This document shows, in pieces, positions 46,389 through 55,997 of a DNA stretch of 64,000 nt. The notes under the pieces were generated by a model. That model was given only the letters and a program-made list of their open reading frames with translations, was not told the DNA's origin and made no database searches. The stretch is taken from the NCBI RefSeq assembly GCF_001693385.1, contig NZ_CP016428.1:62001-126000 (forward strand), in the 5' to 3' direction. Numbering within the stretch: position 1 is the first letter of the stretch; each line of letters opens with the position of its first letter. Source of the stretch: Bradyrhizobium icense. GTDB taxonomy: Bacteria; Pseudomonadota; Alphaproteobacteria; Rhizobiales; Xanthobacteraceae. Made by a program: the position numbers and the translations under genes.

Positions 46389-49300
46389 TCACGCCGAGAT
46401 GATGGATGCCAGCTCAGCCTCCAGCGCGGAAGCGGAAATCTCCATCAATTCAGCGGTTTCAGTCCAAAGCAGCGCCGTGCGAACCGGCCGCTGGGGATAA
46501 AGCTTCCCGAGCATCGCCCGGTACAGCGCGAGCTGCCGGACATAGCCCCTCGGCGCCTCCTCGGGCCGGCTCGGCGGGGCATGGTTGGTCTTGAAATCGA
46601 CGATCAGGACCTCGCGCTCAGTCACTAGGAGGCGGTCGATCTGCCCGGATACCAGCGCCGGCCGTCCGCCCGGCCGCTCCAGCCGTCCGACGATCGAGAC
46701 TTCAGCGCGGCTGCCAGGGGCAAACACCGGGGCAAACCGCGCATCGGCGATCAAGGCGAGCGTGCTTTCGGCCAGCATTTGCCGCTCCTCGTCGGTCCAA
46801 CCATCGGCATTGCGGGCCAGATAGGTCAGCGCGGCCTCGCGGCGGCGCTCGGCGGCGACATCGGGCAGCGATTGCAGGAGCCGGTGCACCAGCGTGCCGC
46901 GCTGTAGAGCACGGGCACGCTGCGTGAGCGACTCCGCCGTCCGTACCGGGTGTTGCTCGCTGTTTGCCGGGTCCGAGGGCCGCAACAGACTTTCCGGGGA
47001 AACTTCGGACTGCGCCGGCGTCAGCAGCCAGGTGGGCAGCACGATCGGCGCCGCTGGGGATGATCCAGCAGGCGGAGCGGTGGAGGGCGCGGTCTCCTCG
47101 GGTCGCGTATAGCGCTTTACCCGGCCTATGGCGGTCTCGATCTCCTGAAGCTGCAAGGTGGAGCCGGCGAGCCCTTTGGTGATCAGATCGTACCAGGACA
47201 GCGGCCGGACACTCTTCATGTTGCCGGGCATGCAGCCGCCAACGATCAGGCGGTCGGCGGCACGCGTCATCGCGACATAGAGCAGGCGGCGGTATTCATC
47301 CTCGGTATCGCCGATCATCGCCTCACGGGCCGCGATGACGGCAGGCGGATCCTCGGCCTTCCGGCCGGCCCAGACCACGACACCGGGCGCGTGGGGATCG
47401 GCATTGCCCAGCGGCAGGTTAATGAGCTTCAGCCGCTGCGTATCCGAAGGCGAGGTCGTGGTGTCCACCAGAAATACGACGGAAGCCTCAAGCCCCTTGG
47501 CGCCGTGTACCGTCATGACGCGGACTTCGTCGCGCGAGATCTCCATGTCGCGCTTCACTTCGAGATCGGCGGTGCGCAGCCACGCCATAAAGCCCTGCAG
47601 CGAGGCCGGCGCCTTGCGTTCGTAGCTCAGCGCCAGCTCCAGAAATTCATCCAGCGCATCGTTCGCCTCGTGCCCGAGCCGCCGCAGGATTCGCGCGCGG
47701 CCGCCGTCACCGCCGAGCAGCCAGGCATAGAACGCGAATGGCGTCTCGCTGGCAAAACGACGCTCGCATTGTTCGAGCCGCCACAGCGTGTCGCGCAGCC
47801 GGCCGTCCGTCGGGGCCCGCTCAGTGAGTGCCGCGCGCAACGATCCCTTGCGTTGCCAGGCGATCTTGAACAGGTCGTCGTCGGAAAGTCCGAACAACGG
47901 GCTCTTCAGCGCCACCGCCAGCGCCAGATCGTCCTGCGGCAGCAGCAGCGCGTCGGCGAGGTTCATCAGGTCGATGATCGCAATGTGCTCGGTCAGCTTG
48001 AGGCGATCGGCACCGGCGACCGGGATGCCGGCATGCTTCAACGCCTGGATCACGGCGTCGAACGCGTTGCCGCGCCGGCGCACCAAGACCAGCATGTCGC
48101 CATAGCGCAGCGGACGGCGGTCGCCCTTGCTGCCGGTCATGGCGCCGCTGCCGACCAACGTCTTGATCTCAGCCTGAATGCGCCTCGCCAGCTTCACCTC
48201 GGGGCTGGTTGCGGAGACGCCGTCGAACGGCGCGCGCCAGCCTTCGATGTCCTGCCGGTCATCGGCTTCCGCTAGTTCCCAAAGATCGATCTGGCTTGGC
48301 CCAGCGTCGGCAAGCGCGTGATGGATCGGATTGCCGACATCGACCGCATGAATGCTGCGATAGATGTCCTGCTCGCGAAACACCTGGTCGACCGCATGCA
48401 GGATCGCCGGCCCCGAGCGGAACGAATAGGTAAACGACACCGGATCGAATTTCAGTCCGGCGCCCTCGAACTTCCGCTGCAAGGCGCGGCGGCGCAGGTC
48501 GAATTCGCGCGGGGCCGCGCCCTGGAACGAAAAGATCGATTGTTTCTCGTCGCCGACCGCGAACACTGTTCTCACCACGCCATCGCGCGCGCCGGCGCCC
48601 GAGGTGAATTCGGAGATGATATGCGCGACAATGTCCCATTGCCGTGGGCTGGTATCCTGCGCCTCGTCGATCAGCACATGGTCGACGCCGCGGTCGAGCT
48701 TGTAATGTACCCAGCCCGAGGAAACGCGGTCGAGCATTTCCAGCGTCTTGTCGATCAGATCGTCATAATCGAGCAGGCCGCGTTCCTGCTTCTCGCGGCG
48801 ATAGTTCGCCGCCGCAGCGGTTGCGATATGCAGCAGCGCTTCGGTACGGTCGCGCGCCACCAAGGCGCGGCGCCGTTCGATCAGGGGGAGGACGCGACTG
48901 GCTTCAGACTCCATCAGCCGGCCAACAGCCGGATTGTTGTCACAGAATTTCTTCGTCACCACCGACTTGCGGGGCGTGCGCTCGGTGTCGGTGAGGAACA
49001 GGGTGAGATATTGGTCGACCTGCGCCGCGTCGCTGAACACCAGCGCATCGCGCAGCCGCGCCGCCTGATCCTGATCGGATTTGCTGCCGGTTTCCAGAAC
49101 CAGCGCAATCTCCGGCCATCGCGAGCGCGGCAGATTTGGTCCATCGATGATATCGCGCTCGACATCTTCGACGCGGTCATTGGGATCAACGCCGAGTGCG
49201 GCTGAAATTTGCGCGGCGGCGGCCTGCGCGCTTCCGGCGGCATCCGTCCAGGCCATGAAATGATCGCGGCTGAGACAGGCTTCGCGCACCACATCCTTGA

Positions 49301-49886
49301 AGGTGACGTCGGCGGCACTGGCCATGGCCGTCATCAGCGCGCGCCCGGTCGCGCTGTCAGGGTTGTGCGACGCTTCGAGGAAAACCGCGAGATTGGCGCG
49401 TTCCATCATCTCGTTCTGGTCGCGCTCGTCGAGCACGGAAAACCGCGCCGGCACGTTGGCCTCGAACGGGAATTGCTGCAGCAGCCGCGTGCACAGCGCG
49501 TGGATGGTCTGCACCTTCAGTCCGCCCGGCGTCTCCAAGGCGCAGGCAAACAGTTTGCGCGCCGACCTGCGCAGGCGTGCGCTGGGATGGGGAATGCCGG
49601 CCTCGCGGATCGCCGCATCCAGCGCGTCGTCGTCGAGCGTCACCCAATGGCCGAGCGTGGTGAACACGCGCTCCGCCATGTTGGCGGCAGCAGCCTTGGT
49701 GAAGGTGATGCAGAGAATTTTTTCCGGCGCCACGCCGTCGAGCAAGAGCCGGATCACCCGCTGCACCAGCACATGCGTCTTGCCCGAGCCCGCATTCGCC
49801 GAAACGAAAGCAGACGCCGCCGGATCGGAGGCGCGCGCTTGCGTCGCGCGGACAGCGTCGGGAATGATACGCCGGGCCTTCACCAT
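46389..49886 (-). CDS. addA: Double-strand break repair helicase-nuclease AddA
   Basis: The 1165-residue protein is a UvrD-like SF1 helicase fused to a RecB-type nuclease: Walker A NAGSGKTHVL at about 31-40, LCITFTKAAAANMAERV, Walker B LIDEAQDTSPRQW, TVHGAKGLEASVVFLVDT, and near the C-terminus the nuclease motif VLIVDFKTNHAPPS with a downstream QLALYRAML. With AddB it processes DNA ends for RecA loading. The ATG at 49886 (MVKARRIIPDAV) lies inside the last codons of addB. Length is typical of rhizobial AddA. Confidence 0.96.
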   Translation of the reverse strand: MVKARRIIPDAVRATQARASDPAASAFVSANAGSGKTHVLVQRVIRLLLDGVAPEKILCITFTKAAAANMAERVFTTLGHWVTLDDDALDAAIREAGIPHPSARLRRSARKLFACALETPGGLKVQTIHALCTRLLQQFPFEANVPARFSVLDERDQNEMMERANLAVFLEASHNPDSATGRALMTAMASAADVTFKDVVREACLSRDHFMAWTDAAGSAQAAAAQISAALGVDPNDRVEDVERDIIDGPNLPRSRWPEIALVLETGSKSDQDQAARLRDALVFSDAAQVDQYLTLFLTDTERTPRKSVVTKKFCDNNPAVGRLMESEASRVLPLIERRRALVARDRTEALLHIATAAAANYRREKQERGLLDYDDLIDKTLEMLDRVSSGWVHYKLDRGVDHVLIDEAQDTSPRQWDIVAHIISEFTSGAGARDGVVRTVFAVGDEKQSIFSFQGAAPREFDLRRRALQRKFEGAGLKFDPVSFTYSFRSGPAILHAVDQVFREQDIYRSIHAVDVGNPIHHALADAGPSQIDLWELAEADDRQDIEGWRAPFDGVSATSPEVKLARRIQAEIKTLVGSGAMTGSKGDRRPLRYGDMLVLVRRRGNAFDAVIQALKHAGIPVAGADRLKLTEHIAIIDLMNLADALLLPQDDLALAVALKSPLFGLSDDDLFKIAWQRKGSLRAALTERAPTDGRLRDTLWRLEQCERRFASETPFAFYAWLLGGDGGRARILRRLGHEANDALDEFLELALSYERKAPASLQGFMAWLRTADLEVKRDMEISRDEVRVMTVHGAKGLEASVVFLVDTTTSPSDTQRLKLINLPLGNADPHAPGVVVWAGRKAEDPPAVIAAREAMIGDTEDEYRRLLYVAMTRAADRLIVGGCMPGNMKSVRPLSWYDLITKGLAGSTLQLQEIETAIGRVKRYTRPEETAPSTAPPAGSSPAAPIVLPTWLLTPAQSEVSPESLLRPSDPANSEQHPVRTAESLTQRARALQRGTLVHRLLQSLPDVAAERRREAALTYLARNADGWTDEERQMLAESTLALIADARFAPVFAPGSRAEVSIVGRLERPGGRPALVSGQIDRLLVTEREVLIVDFKTNHAPPSRPEEAPRGYVRQLALYRAMLGKLYPQRPVRTALLWTETAELMEISASALEAELASIISA

Positions 49887-52800
49887 TCCTCGATCCCCAG
49901 GCCGCCGGCCGCCGACCATTCCTTGATGCGGGCGAGATCGTCATACGCGCCGTAGCGGTTCGACCACATCGACAGGTTCAGCGAGGTATATGGAGTCTCC
50001 TCGATCTCGAACTTGCGGATCAACGCTTCGAGCTGCTCGCGGGCATAGTCGGCCGCTTCGTCCGGCCGCTGCGGCGTGTCGTTGTTCCTGATCTTCAGCT
50101 CCAGCGAGCGCTGCTCGCCGGGTGGATTATTGCCGCTGAGCCTGACATAGACGAGCTCACCGACGGATGAACCGGCGTGAATGTTCTCAAAGCCGCCCTC
50201 GCGCAGGATCGCGGCCTCCAGCGTCAGTTGCGGCGACAGACCCATCCGCACCTGCTTGCCGGTCGGCGGTTGTCCGGTCTTGTAATCGAGAATCGCAAAA
50301 CTGCCGTCATGGCGCTGCTCGATCCGGTCGGCGCGCGCGGACAGCGTGAAGGTGCGCTCGTTATCGAGCGGAATCTTGATCTCGCCCCTGATCTCCGCGG
50401 TGATTTTCTCGATGTCGTCGCGCCGCGCCTTTTCCCATTCCGCAAACCAAGCGGCGATGCGCTGAAACCGCGGCCACCACAGGGCGCGTGCCTCGGGACG
50501 TTCCATCAGCGGCGCGAAATATTTCTCGCCGATGCCGCGCAGCGCCAGCGCGGGCTGTGGGGGAAGAGCGTCGGCGAACCTTTGCGTGAACTCGCCGAGC
50601 GCGTCATGGATCGCCGAGCCGCGATCGGCCGCCGACAACGGCATGTCGACGGGATCGAGCGGGTCGAGCCGCAGGATGTATTTTGCGTAGATCGTATAGG
50701 GATCGCGCAGCCAGTCCTCGATCGCCGTGACCGACAGCTTTAGCGGTCGCGTCGCGACGGGCGGCTTCGGCGCGGGCTGCTCGATCGGCTTGACCTCGTC
50801 GGGCTGGTCCAGTTCGGCGGCGAAGCGGACGTAATTTTCCCCGGCACGTTTCGCCTCTTCCCAACGCGCTTCGCTGGCCACCGCTTCCAGCCGGTGCAGA
50901 AAACGCGAGGCGACCGCCGGCGCGCCGCCGACTTTTGCCGAATGGGTGAGAATCACATCTGGCGTGCCCAGCAATTGCGCGAAGTCGTGCGCCGAGAGGC
51001 CGATGCGCCGCTCCGGCAGATCGAGGCCGAGTTCATGGCGCATCGGCCGGCTCAGCCACGGATCGACCCGCGGCGCCGGCGGCCATACGCCTTCGACCAG
51101 CCCGCCAAGGATGACGCGGTCGGATTCGGTCAGCCGCGCTTCGAGCTGGCCGTAGATCTGCAGTTGCGCGTTGGCGGATTCCGGCCGCCGCACCATGCGG
51201 TCGGCATAGGCGGTCTGAAACACGTCAGGATAATCGCCGAGTTGCACCATGAGGCCGCTCGGTTTTTGCTCGGCAAGCAGATCGTCAAACGCCGCCGACA
51301 ACGCAGCGCCTTGCGCTTCCTCGAAGACGACGGCAACACCGTTTTGATCGGACGACAGCGCGATCAGGATGTCGCGATGGCGCAGCGCCAGCTCGGCAAA
51401 ATCGTACGGTTTTGATGAGCCCATGACTTCCAGCGGCGACAGCGCCCTCTGCAACGCCGCGATCAGCGCCTGGGCCTGATCGAGCTCGTCATCCCTTAGT
51501 TTCGCGCGCGGCTCGGAAGCATGAAGCGAGGAGGTTTCCTTGCGCCGGAGCTTTCCGAGTTCGACGCGGAAGCGATCGAAATCGCGCGCCAGGCCGGCGG
51601 TTCCTGCCTGCGGCCGGGTGCCGCGCAGCAGCGCCAGTTCGAGGGTTTCGATGGCATGCTTGAATGCGCCGGATGCGCCACCAAGTCGAAACAGCGGATG
51701 CTTTAGCAGCGCGAGCAGCGTCGGCGGCTCCAGCCCCTGGGCGGCGGCTTCTGCGGCGAGGCGGGCAAAGACGCCGCTTGGCGTGTCCATCAGCGCGTCG
51801 CCGCCGGAATCGTCGAATTCGAGATTCCAGCGCCTCAGGGCCGCCATCACCCGCCGCGCCAACGCGCGGTCCGGCGTTACCAGCGCGGCTGACTTACCGA
51901 GGTGCCGCGCCTCGCGCATCGCGACCGCGATCGCCAGCGCCTCCATCTCCGAGTTGGGCGCTTCGACGACAGCGAGATTTGCCATGCCGGCAGCGATACT
52001 GGCAGATACTTCCGGCTGCGCCAGCCGGTCGTGCCATTGCTCGGTCGCCGTCGACGGGCGCATCGTCTCCGATACCAGCACTTCCCGGCCCTGCTGCGCC
52101 GGCGTGCCGAGAATTTCGACGTCGCTTCGCTTGACGCCAAAGCGATCCAGCAATCCATGCATCGCGAATTGCGGGTGGTTCGAGGAGGGCTGCGTGGTGA
52201 ATTTGCCCTGCGCGTCCCTGACGCCGCCAATCGTCTGCCAGGCTTCCTCATCGAGATCGGTGTCGAGCCCGGGCAGCACCACCGCACCGTGCTTCAGGTG
52301 GGCCACGGCATTGAGGAATTTTGCGGTTGCCGGCATCGAACCGGTCGAACCTGCCGCAACCACCGGCCCTTCATGATGCGCGGTCAGGCGCGCGGCTTCC
52401 GCCTCAATCAGGCGGTCGCGCCGCTCGGCGGGTTCGATTCTTGCGATTTCCTTTAGGTGCTCCGGCCACGCCTTGCGCGCGATGCGCAGGAATTCGAGCG
52501 AGTGCTGCCAGTATTTGTCGAATTGGTCGGGCACCAATTTGTCGAGCGCCTCCCAGGCGACGCCGCGCGTCACCATGTCGTCCATCAGCCGCGCCAGGTC
52601 GCCGGCCAGCGCCAGCGTCGAGGCTGGGCCGCCGACCACGAGCGGCGCCGATACCGGACTTTTCGCCCAGGCCGCCACCAGATGCGCCAGCGTCAGGCGA
52701 CGTTCGAGTTCGCCGAGCCGCGGCGGAATGTCGAGCGGCGCCACGCCGCTGAATTGTTCGGAGCCTTCCGCAAACGCCAGTTCGTCCTCGTCGATGTCGC

Positions 52801-53026
52801 CGAGGGCTACGATGCGCGGCAGAATCGCTGCATCGGTCTTCAGTTCATCGAGAAAGATCTCCCGCGCCAGCCGGCCGGCGCGGCGGGTCGGCAGATAGAG
52901 CGTCGCGCGCGCCAGATTCAGCCGATCCTTTCGCGCCTCGAATCCCTCGACCAGCCGGCCGTCGACCAGCGCCGCGATGACGGTGCGCAGGAACGGTGCG
53001 GAGATGGGAACGCTGAAAACGCGCAT
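49880..53026 (-). CDS. addB: Double-strand break repair protein AddB
   Basis: The 1048-residue protein is the alphaproteobacterial AddB type: YLPTRRAGRLAREIFLDEL, PRIVALGDIDEDELAF, GEGPVVAAGSTGSMPATAKF-like core, GLVEGVWPPAPRVDPWLSRPM, and a C-terminal PDDEXK nuclease (AILDYKTGQPPTGKQVRMGL). Partner of AddA, whose start it overlaps. The upstream neighbour on this strand would normally be the MurU-like nucleotidyltransferase, now 5.8 kb away beyond the island. Confidence 0.95.
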   Translation of the reverse strand: MRVFSVPISAPFLRTVIAALVDGRLVEGFEARKDRLNLARATLYLPTRRAGRLAREIFLDELKTDAAILPRIVALGDIDEDELAFAEGSEQFSGVAPLDIPPRLGELERRLTLAHLVAAWAKSPVSAPLVVGGPASTLALAGDLARLMDDMVTRGVAWEALDKLVPDQFDKYWQHSLEFLRIARKAWPEHLKEIARIEPAERRDRLIEAEAARLTAHHEGPVVAAGSTGSMPATAKFLNAVAHLKHGAVVLPGLDTDLDEEAWQTIGGVRDAQGKFTTQPSSNHPQFAMHGLLDRFGVKRSDVEILGTPAQQGREVLVSETMRPSTATEQWHDRLAQPEVSASIAAGMANLAVVEAPNSEMEALAIAVAMREARHLGKSAALVTPDRALARRVMAALRRWNLEFDDSGGDALMDTPSGVFARLAAEAAAQGLEPPTLLALLKHPLFRLGGASGAFKHAIETLELALLRGTRPQAGTAGLARDFDRFRVELGKLRRKETSSLHASEPRAKLRDDELDQAQALIAALQRALSPLEVMGSSKPYDFAELALRHRDILIALSSDQNGVAVVFEEAQGAALSAAFDDLLAEQKPSGLMVQLGDYPDVFQTAYADRMVRRPESANAQLQIYGQLEARLTESDRVILGGLVEGVWPPAPRVDPWLSRPMRHELGLDLPERRIGLSAHDFAQLLGTPDVILTHSAKVGGAPAVASRFLHRLEAVASEARWEEAKRAGENYVRFAAELDQPDEVKPIEQPAPKPPVATRPLKLSVTAIEDWLRDPYTIYAKYILRLDPLDPVDMPLSAADRGSAIHDALGEFTQRFADALPPQPALALRGIGEKYFAPLMERPEARALWWPRFQRIAAWFAEWEKARRDDIEKITAEIRGEIKIPLDNERTFTLSARADRIEQRHDGSFAILDYKTGQPPTGKQVRMGLSPQLTLEAAILREGGFENIHAGSSVGELVYVRLSGNNPPGEQRSLELKIRNNDTPQRPDEAADYAREQLEALIRKFEIEETPYTSLNLSMWSNRYGAYDDLARIKEWSAAGGLGIEEW

Positions 53027-53508
53027 GGGCTTCCTGATTCGGGATCAGGCGCCAATATAGGGAGGTAATACGGGAAGGTCATGCGGGTGGGGGTGGCATC
53101 CCCGCTACCCACTGCCAAAGCAGGAGCTGATGTTGGGCCGCGACAGATGGGCCGGCATGGGCGCTAGTCGTAAGCTTCAGCTAACCTGAAGGGTTCGAAA
53201 TTTCTGTTGGGCATCTGGGGCTTCGAGGAGCCGTAGTGCTCTGGAAACTTCCGCTTTCGGGGCACCGCACACATGGCTTGAGCTGCTGTCGGATCGACCC
53301 GGTCGCGATTGACCCCGAGCAGACCTCCTAGTTGGTGGCTTTGCCATAGCTTGGAATAGCTGGCGTCGCTGGTAATCGGACTTCACGTATCGTAAGCCCA
53401 TTTGAATCGGCGGGACACGAAAGATACGGGCTGAAGCGGATTGGGCTATTGCGATTGCACCTTGGTGGGATGTTGTACGCGGCTCGCGGCTGAACCGCCT
53501 CCGCGAAA
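53027..53508. other. Gene-poor left edge of the island
   Basis: About 480 bases with no convincing gene. Several short frames exist on both strands but lack ribosome-binding sites and family resemblance. One plus-strand stretch around 53435-53580 reads ADWAIAIAPWWDVVRGS without a start codon and ends at a stop; it may be gene debris. The base composition changes here from the high GC of addB to the mixed composition of the island. Confidence 0.4.
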
Positions 53509-53772
53509 ATGCGCTGCACGTTATCGGGGGCCGATGCCCACGCCTTCGTCGGCCGTTCGCCTCAAGAGGCTACGGTCAGTTTTGATGCCGTTGACCGGAT
53601 GGAACGAACGTTGGACCAACTAGCATCTGTGAGAACTGCCAGAATTACATTCGCGCGGCCAGAGGCCAGAACTGGTGTTCATCATTTCGATATTATAGTG
53701 ATCTTTTGGTCAAGGATTCGCGCGGACACCAGCGAGAGTGAAGAGAGGCGAATCTGGCCGGCGCTTAAATGA
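53509..53772 (+). CDS. Possible small protein upstream of the SGNH hydrolase
   Basis: An 87-residue frame begins MRCTLSGADAHAFVGRSPQE and ends ERRIWPALK, its stop overlapping the ATG at 53769 of the next gene (ATGA). The middle (VDRMERTLDQLASVRTARIT) could be a helix. No domain is recognised and no strong ribosome-binding site is visible. The four-base overlap is the only positive evidence; it could be chance. Confidence 0.25.
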   Translation: MRCTLSGADAHAFVGRSPQEATVSFDAVDRMERTLDQLASVRTARITFARPEARTGVHHFDIIVIFWSRIRADTSESEERRIWPALK

Positions 53773-54755
53773 TCCATCCACGGTACCAACGAATGTCATA
53801 CAACCGCTTTTTCATAGTAACATTTGTACTCTGTTGGACAATCATCGCTTTTGGCCGTTCGTCGTTTGGCGCGCCGGTCCGTTTAGGCATAATGGGCGAT
53901 AGCAACTCGGATGAATACCGTGCCGACGAAAACAATCGAGGCGGCATATATGCCTCGACAACCCTCAACTGGAGCGAGCAACTGCAGCGCTATCGCGGCA
54001 TTGAGATAGGCTCATGGGGCAGTTGGAGCGGCACGCGCCGCAGCGGGTACGAATACAATTGGGCGCTTACTGGCGCGACCGCGGAAGATGTTGTCAAAAC
54101 CGGCCAAGCCGCGGGCCTAGCCCAACAAGTCGCTGCCGGTAAAGTTAATACAGTAGTCCTTTACGTCGGTGCCAACGATTTTGCGATCTGGAACAACACC
54201 TACGCCAACATTTACAACGGTGTACTCGCTGGGCAATCCTTGAAGGATTACATCAATAGAATCGTGTCCAGTGTAGCAATCGCGATAGACACAGTACGCA
54301 CCACCGAAGCGGTCAACATGATCGTTGCTAACCTCCAAGACCGCGGCCAGAGTCTTGGTTTTATTGCCCACTTTCCTGATCCGGCCAAGCGGCAGGCCGT
54401 GACCAATGCTATAATTGCTGTCAATGCCGGAATAGACAATGTGGTCCGGGCGCGTCGGAATGTGGCGCTTGTTGATCTCTACAACTACGTAGACTCCCCA
54501 AAGTATAAATCGCGCATCAACCTCGCTCGCGGCACTGTTACAGTTGGCCGCGAACAAATTTCATTCGCCACGCCTGGCGACGAGCCGCATCACGCGATGT
54601 TATCCGATGATGAGCATAGCGGCGCAGTTGTTCAGTGCTTGTTGGCAAATTACATTTTTATCGGTCCGCTTAATTCGAAGTTTGGTCAACGGATAAGGCC
54701 ATTTACCGACGAGGAATGCCTCACCAACGCAGGGATTTTGGTTCGCGGCAGATGA
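53769..54755 (+). CDS. Secreted SGNH/GDSL hydrolase
   Basis: The 328-residue protein has an N-terminal hydrophobic signal (RFFIVTFVLCWTIIAF, cleavage near SFGAP) and the four SGNH blocks: GIMGDSNSDEYR (Ser), the Gly in LTGATAED, Asn in YVGANDFAIW and the DxxH pair in SDDEHSGAVV. The triad is therefore complete, and it is probably an esterase or acetyl-hydrolase acting outside the cytoplasm. A second ATG at 53793 (MSYNRFFIV) gives a tidier signal peptide. GC is clearly lower than in the flanking housekeeping genes, so it is likely acquired. Its link to the downstream peptide operon is unknown. Confidence 0.82.
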   Translation: MIHPRYQRMSYNRFFIVTFVLCWTIIAFGRSSFGAPVRLGIMGDSNSDEYRADENNRGGIYASTTLNWSEQLQRYRGIEIGSWGSWSGTRRSGYEYNWALTGATAEDVVKTGQAAGLAQQVAAGKVNTVVLYVGANDFAIWNNTYANIYNGVLAGQSLKDYINRIVSSVAIAIDTVRTTEAVNMIVANLQDRGQSLGFIAHFPDPAKRQAVTNAIIAVNAGIDNVVRARRNVALVDLYNYVDSPKYKSRINLARGTVTVGREQISFATPGDEPHHAMLSDDEHSGAVVQCLLANYIFIGPLNSKFGQRIRPFTDEECLTNAGILVRGR

Positions 54756-55482
54756 CAACGTTTTTGATACCCTCGTCTAATTGTAGGGCCTCGGCGATCG
54801 TCCCAGCTCCACCGATCATTTAATTACGGGCGAAGAATCGAGCCACGCGGCGGCGGGCGTGTTTTGCCTGTCGTCCATAACCAAACATATCGATTGGAGG
54901 CATTGCTATTGGGACGTCATGGTGGCGAGACGCGCGTGCAAGTCGTAGGAAACTTCAAACGCCGCGGTTTTCGCGAAACCGAGGTGAAGAACAATGCCGC
55001 CATCGCCGCCAAGACGCGCTACGCAGCGCTGCGCCTCGCTTTGGGTAGGAATCGGGCGTCCGCCGCCATAGTAACCGAGAATCCGCGCCGGCCGCGTGGT
55101 GCCATGCCTGGCATCAGCCGCTCTCGAGAAACTCCGGATCGGTGACGTTGTGCACGGAAGCCAACGGGACACGCGCTACCCTTCGCAGCCCGCGACAGCG
55201 CCGGTGCGTTAATCTTAATATGCTCTTCCCGCGTATCTCGTGCGCCTGAGAAATCCGACGCGGCCGTCCTGGCATGGTTCTGGCTACGCCCTTGGCGGAG
55301 CCCCTGTCTTGTCCCGTTTCGGGCCAAGGGAGACGGCGACAGCCGCGCCGATGAACCAGAACTACACACTGGCGTCGCGGCCGCAGACCAGCCGGGTCCC
55401 GCGCGGGTGGGCCGTGCTCTCGCGCTCGGCACCTTCTCCGGCTCGATCTTGCTGACCGATGTGTAGAGGAAGGAAGAATGGA
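54756..55482. other. Gap between the hydrolase and the peptide operon
   Basis: This 727-base stretch has no gene I can support. It is GC-richer from about 54840 to 55450 than the genes on either side. Overlapping frames occur on both strands, for example a minus-strand stretch ending VHNVTDPEFLESG near 55130, but all are broken or lack start signals. It may be a decayed gene or a long leader. The promoter for the four-gene operon presumably lies near its right end. Confidence 0.4.
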
Positions 55483-55725
55483 ATGTCAACTAGGAGGAGA
55501 AAAGCGATCCGCAAGACTGCACCGATTTTTGGTGCGGCCGCCGCTGCGGGGTTGTTCTCCGTGATGGGAACAGCAATGGCGGCGGATACTTCGGCTCAGC
55601 CAGTCAGTCACATCGTTCTGTCTGACGAAGCAGAAGTCACTTTTGTCGGTTGGAACAACGGCAACTCCCATTCCTATCCAGCGCGCACCCGTCGGGCCTG
55701 GGGTAAGGATGCTGGTGCCGTATGA
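55483..55725 (+). CDS. Small leader-bearing peptide, candidate substrate of the downstream enzymes
   Basis: The 80-residue protein begins MSTRRRKAIRKTAPIFGAAA, followed by a hydrophobic stretch and a possible AMAADTSAQ cleavage zone. The remaining ~40 residues (PVSHIVLSDEAEVTFVGWNN ... RAWGKDAGAV) contain no cysteine and are rich in Asn, Ser, Arg and aromatic residues. AGGAAG lies upstream of the ATG at 55483; an ATG at 55459 would add eight residues. Its stop overlaps the start of the PqqD-like gene (ATGA), so they are coupled. It could be a RiPP precursor or simply a small exported protein; the arginine-rich start could also be a Tat-like or Sec signal. I do not recognise a family. Confidence 0.6.
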   Translation: MSTRRRKAIRKTAPIFGAAAAAGLFSVMGTAMAADTSAQPVSHIVLSDEAEVTFVGWNNGNSHSYPARTRRAWGKDAGAV

Positions 55726-55997
55726 GTGCCAATCGCACAAGCAAGAACGGGATGAACGGCGGCAACGCCGTTCATCTTTCAAATTTGAAGATCGTCAACG
55801 GCTGTCTCGCGTTCGATGTTTGCTCCGGCAAATTTCATCGCATTAACGAAAGCGCAGCATTTGTCATCAGCAAACTCAAACGACAGACACCCTTAGGAGC
55901 GCTCATCACCTCCTATTCGCAGCGCTACGAAATAACGCCAGCTATCGCTGCGCGGGACATCGAACTGTTCTTGAATGAAATATCGGTGGTACGATGA
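55722..55997 (+). CDS. PqqD-family peptide-binding (RRE) protein
   Basis: The 91-residue protein fits the PqqD / RiPP recognition element pattern: KIVNGCLAFDVCSGKFHRIN (beta strands with the conserved Asn), ESAAFVISKLKR (helix), LGALITSYSQRYEIT (helix), and ARDIELFLNEI (terminal helix with the acidic D-x-x-x-F-L motif). Such proteins bind leader peptides and present them to modifying enzymes. Start and stop both overlap neighbours by four bases (ATGA at 55722 and at 55994). Codon use is less GC-biased than in the flanking housekeeping genes. Confidence 0.85.
   Translation: MSANRTSKNGMNGGNAVHLSNLKIVNGCLAFDVCSGKFHRINESAAFVISKLKRQTPLGALITSYSQRYEITPAIAARDIELFLNEISVVR

Noticed and set aside
53177..53519. 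Two short minus-strand frames at the left of the island
   Set aside because: No start signals, biased composition and no family resemblance.
54906..55172. 88-codon minus-strand frame with ARILGYYGGGRPIPTQSEAQ
   Set aside because: It looks partly protein-like, but has no ribosome-binding site, no known family and competing frames. It may be debris; kept only as a note.
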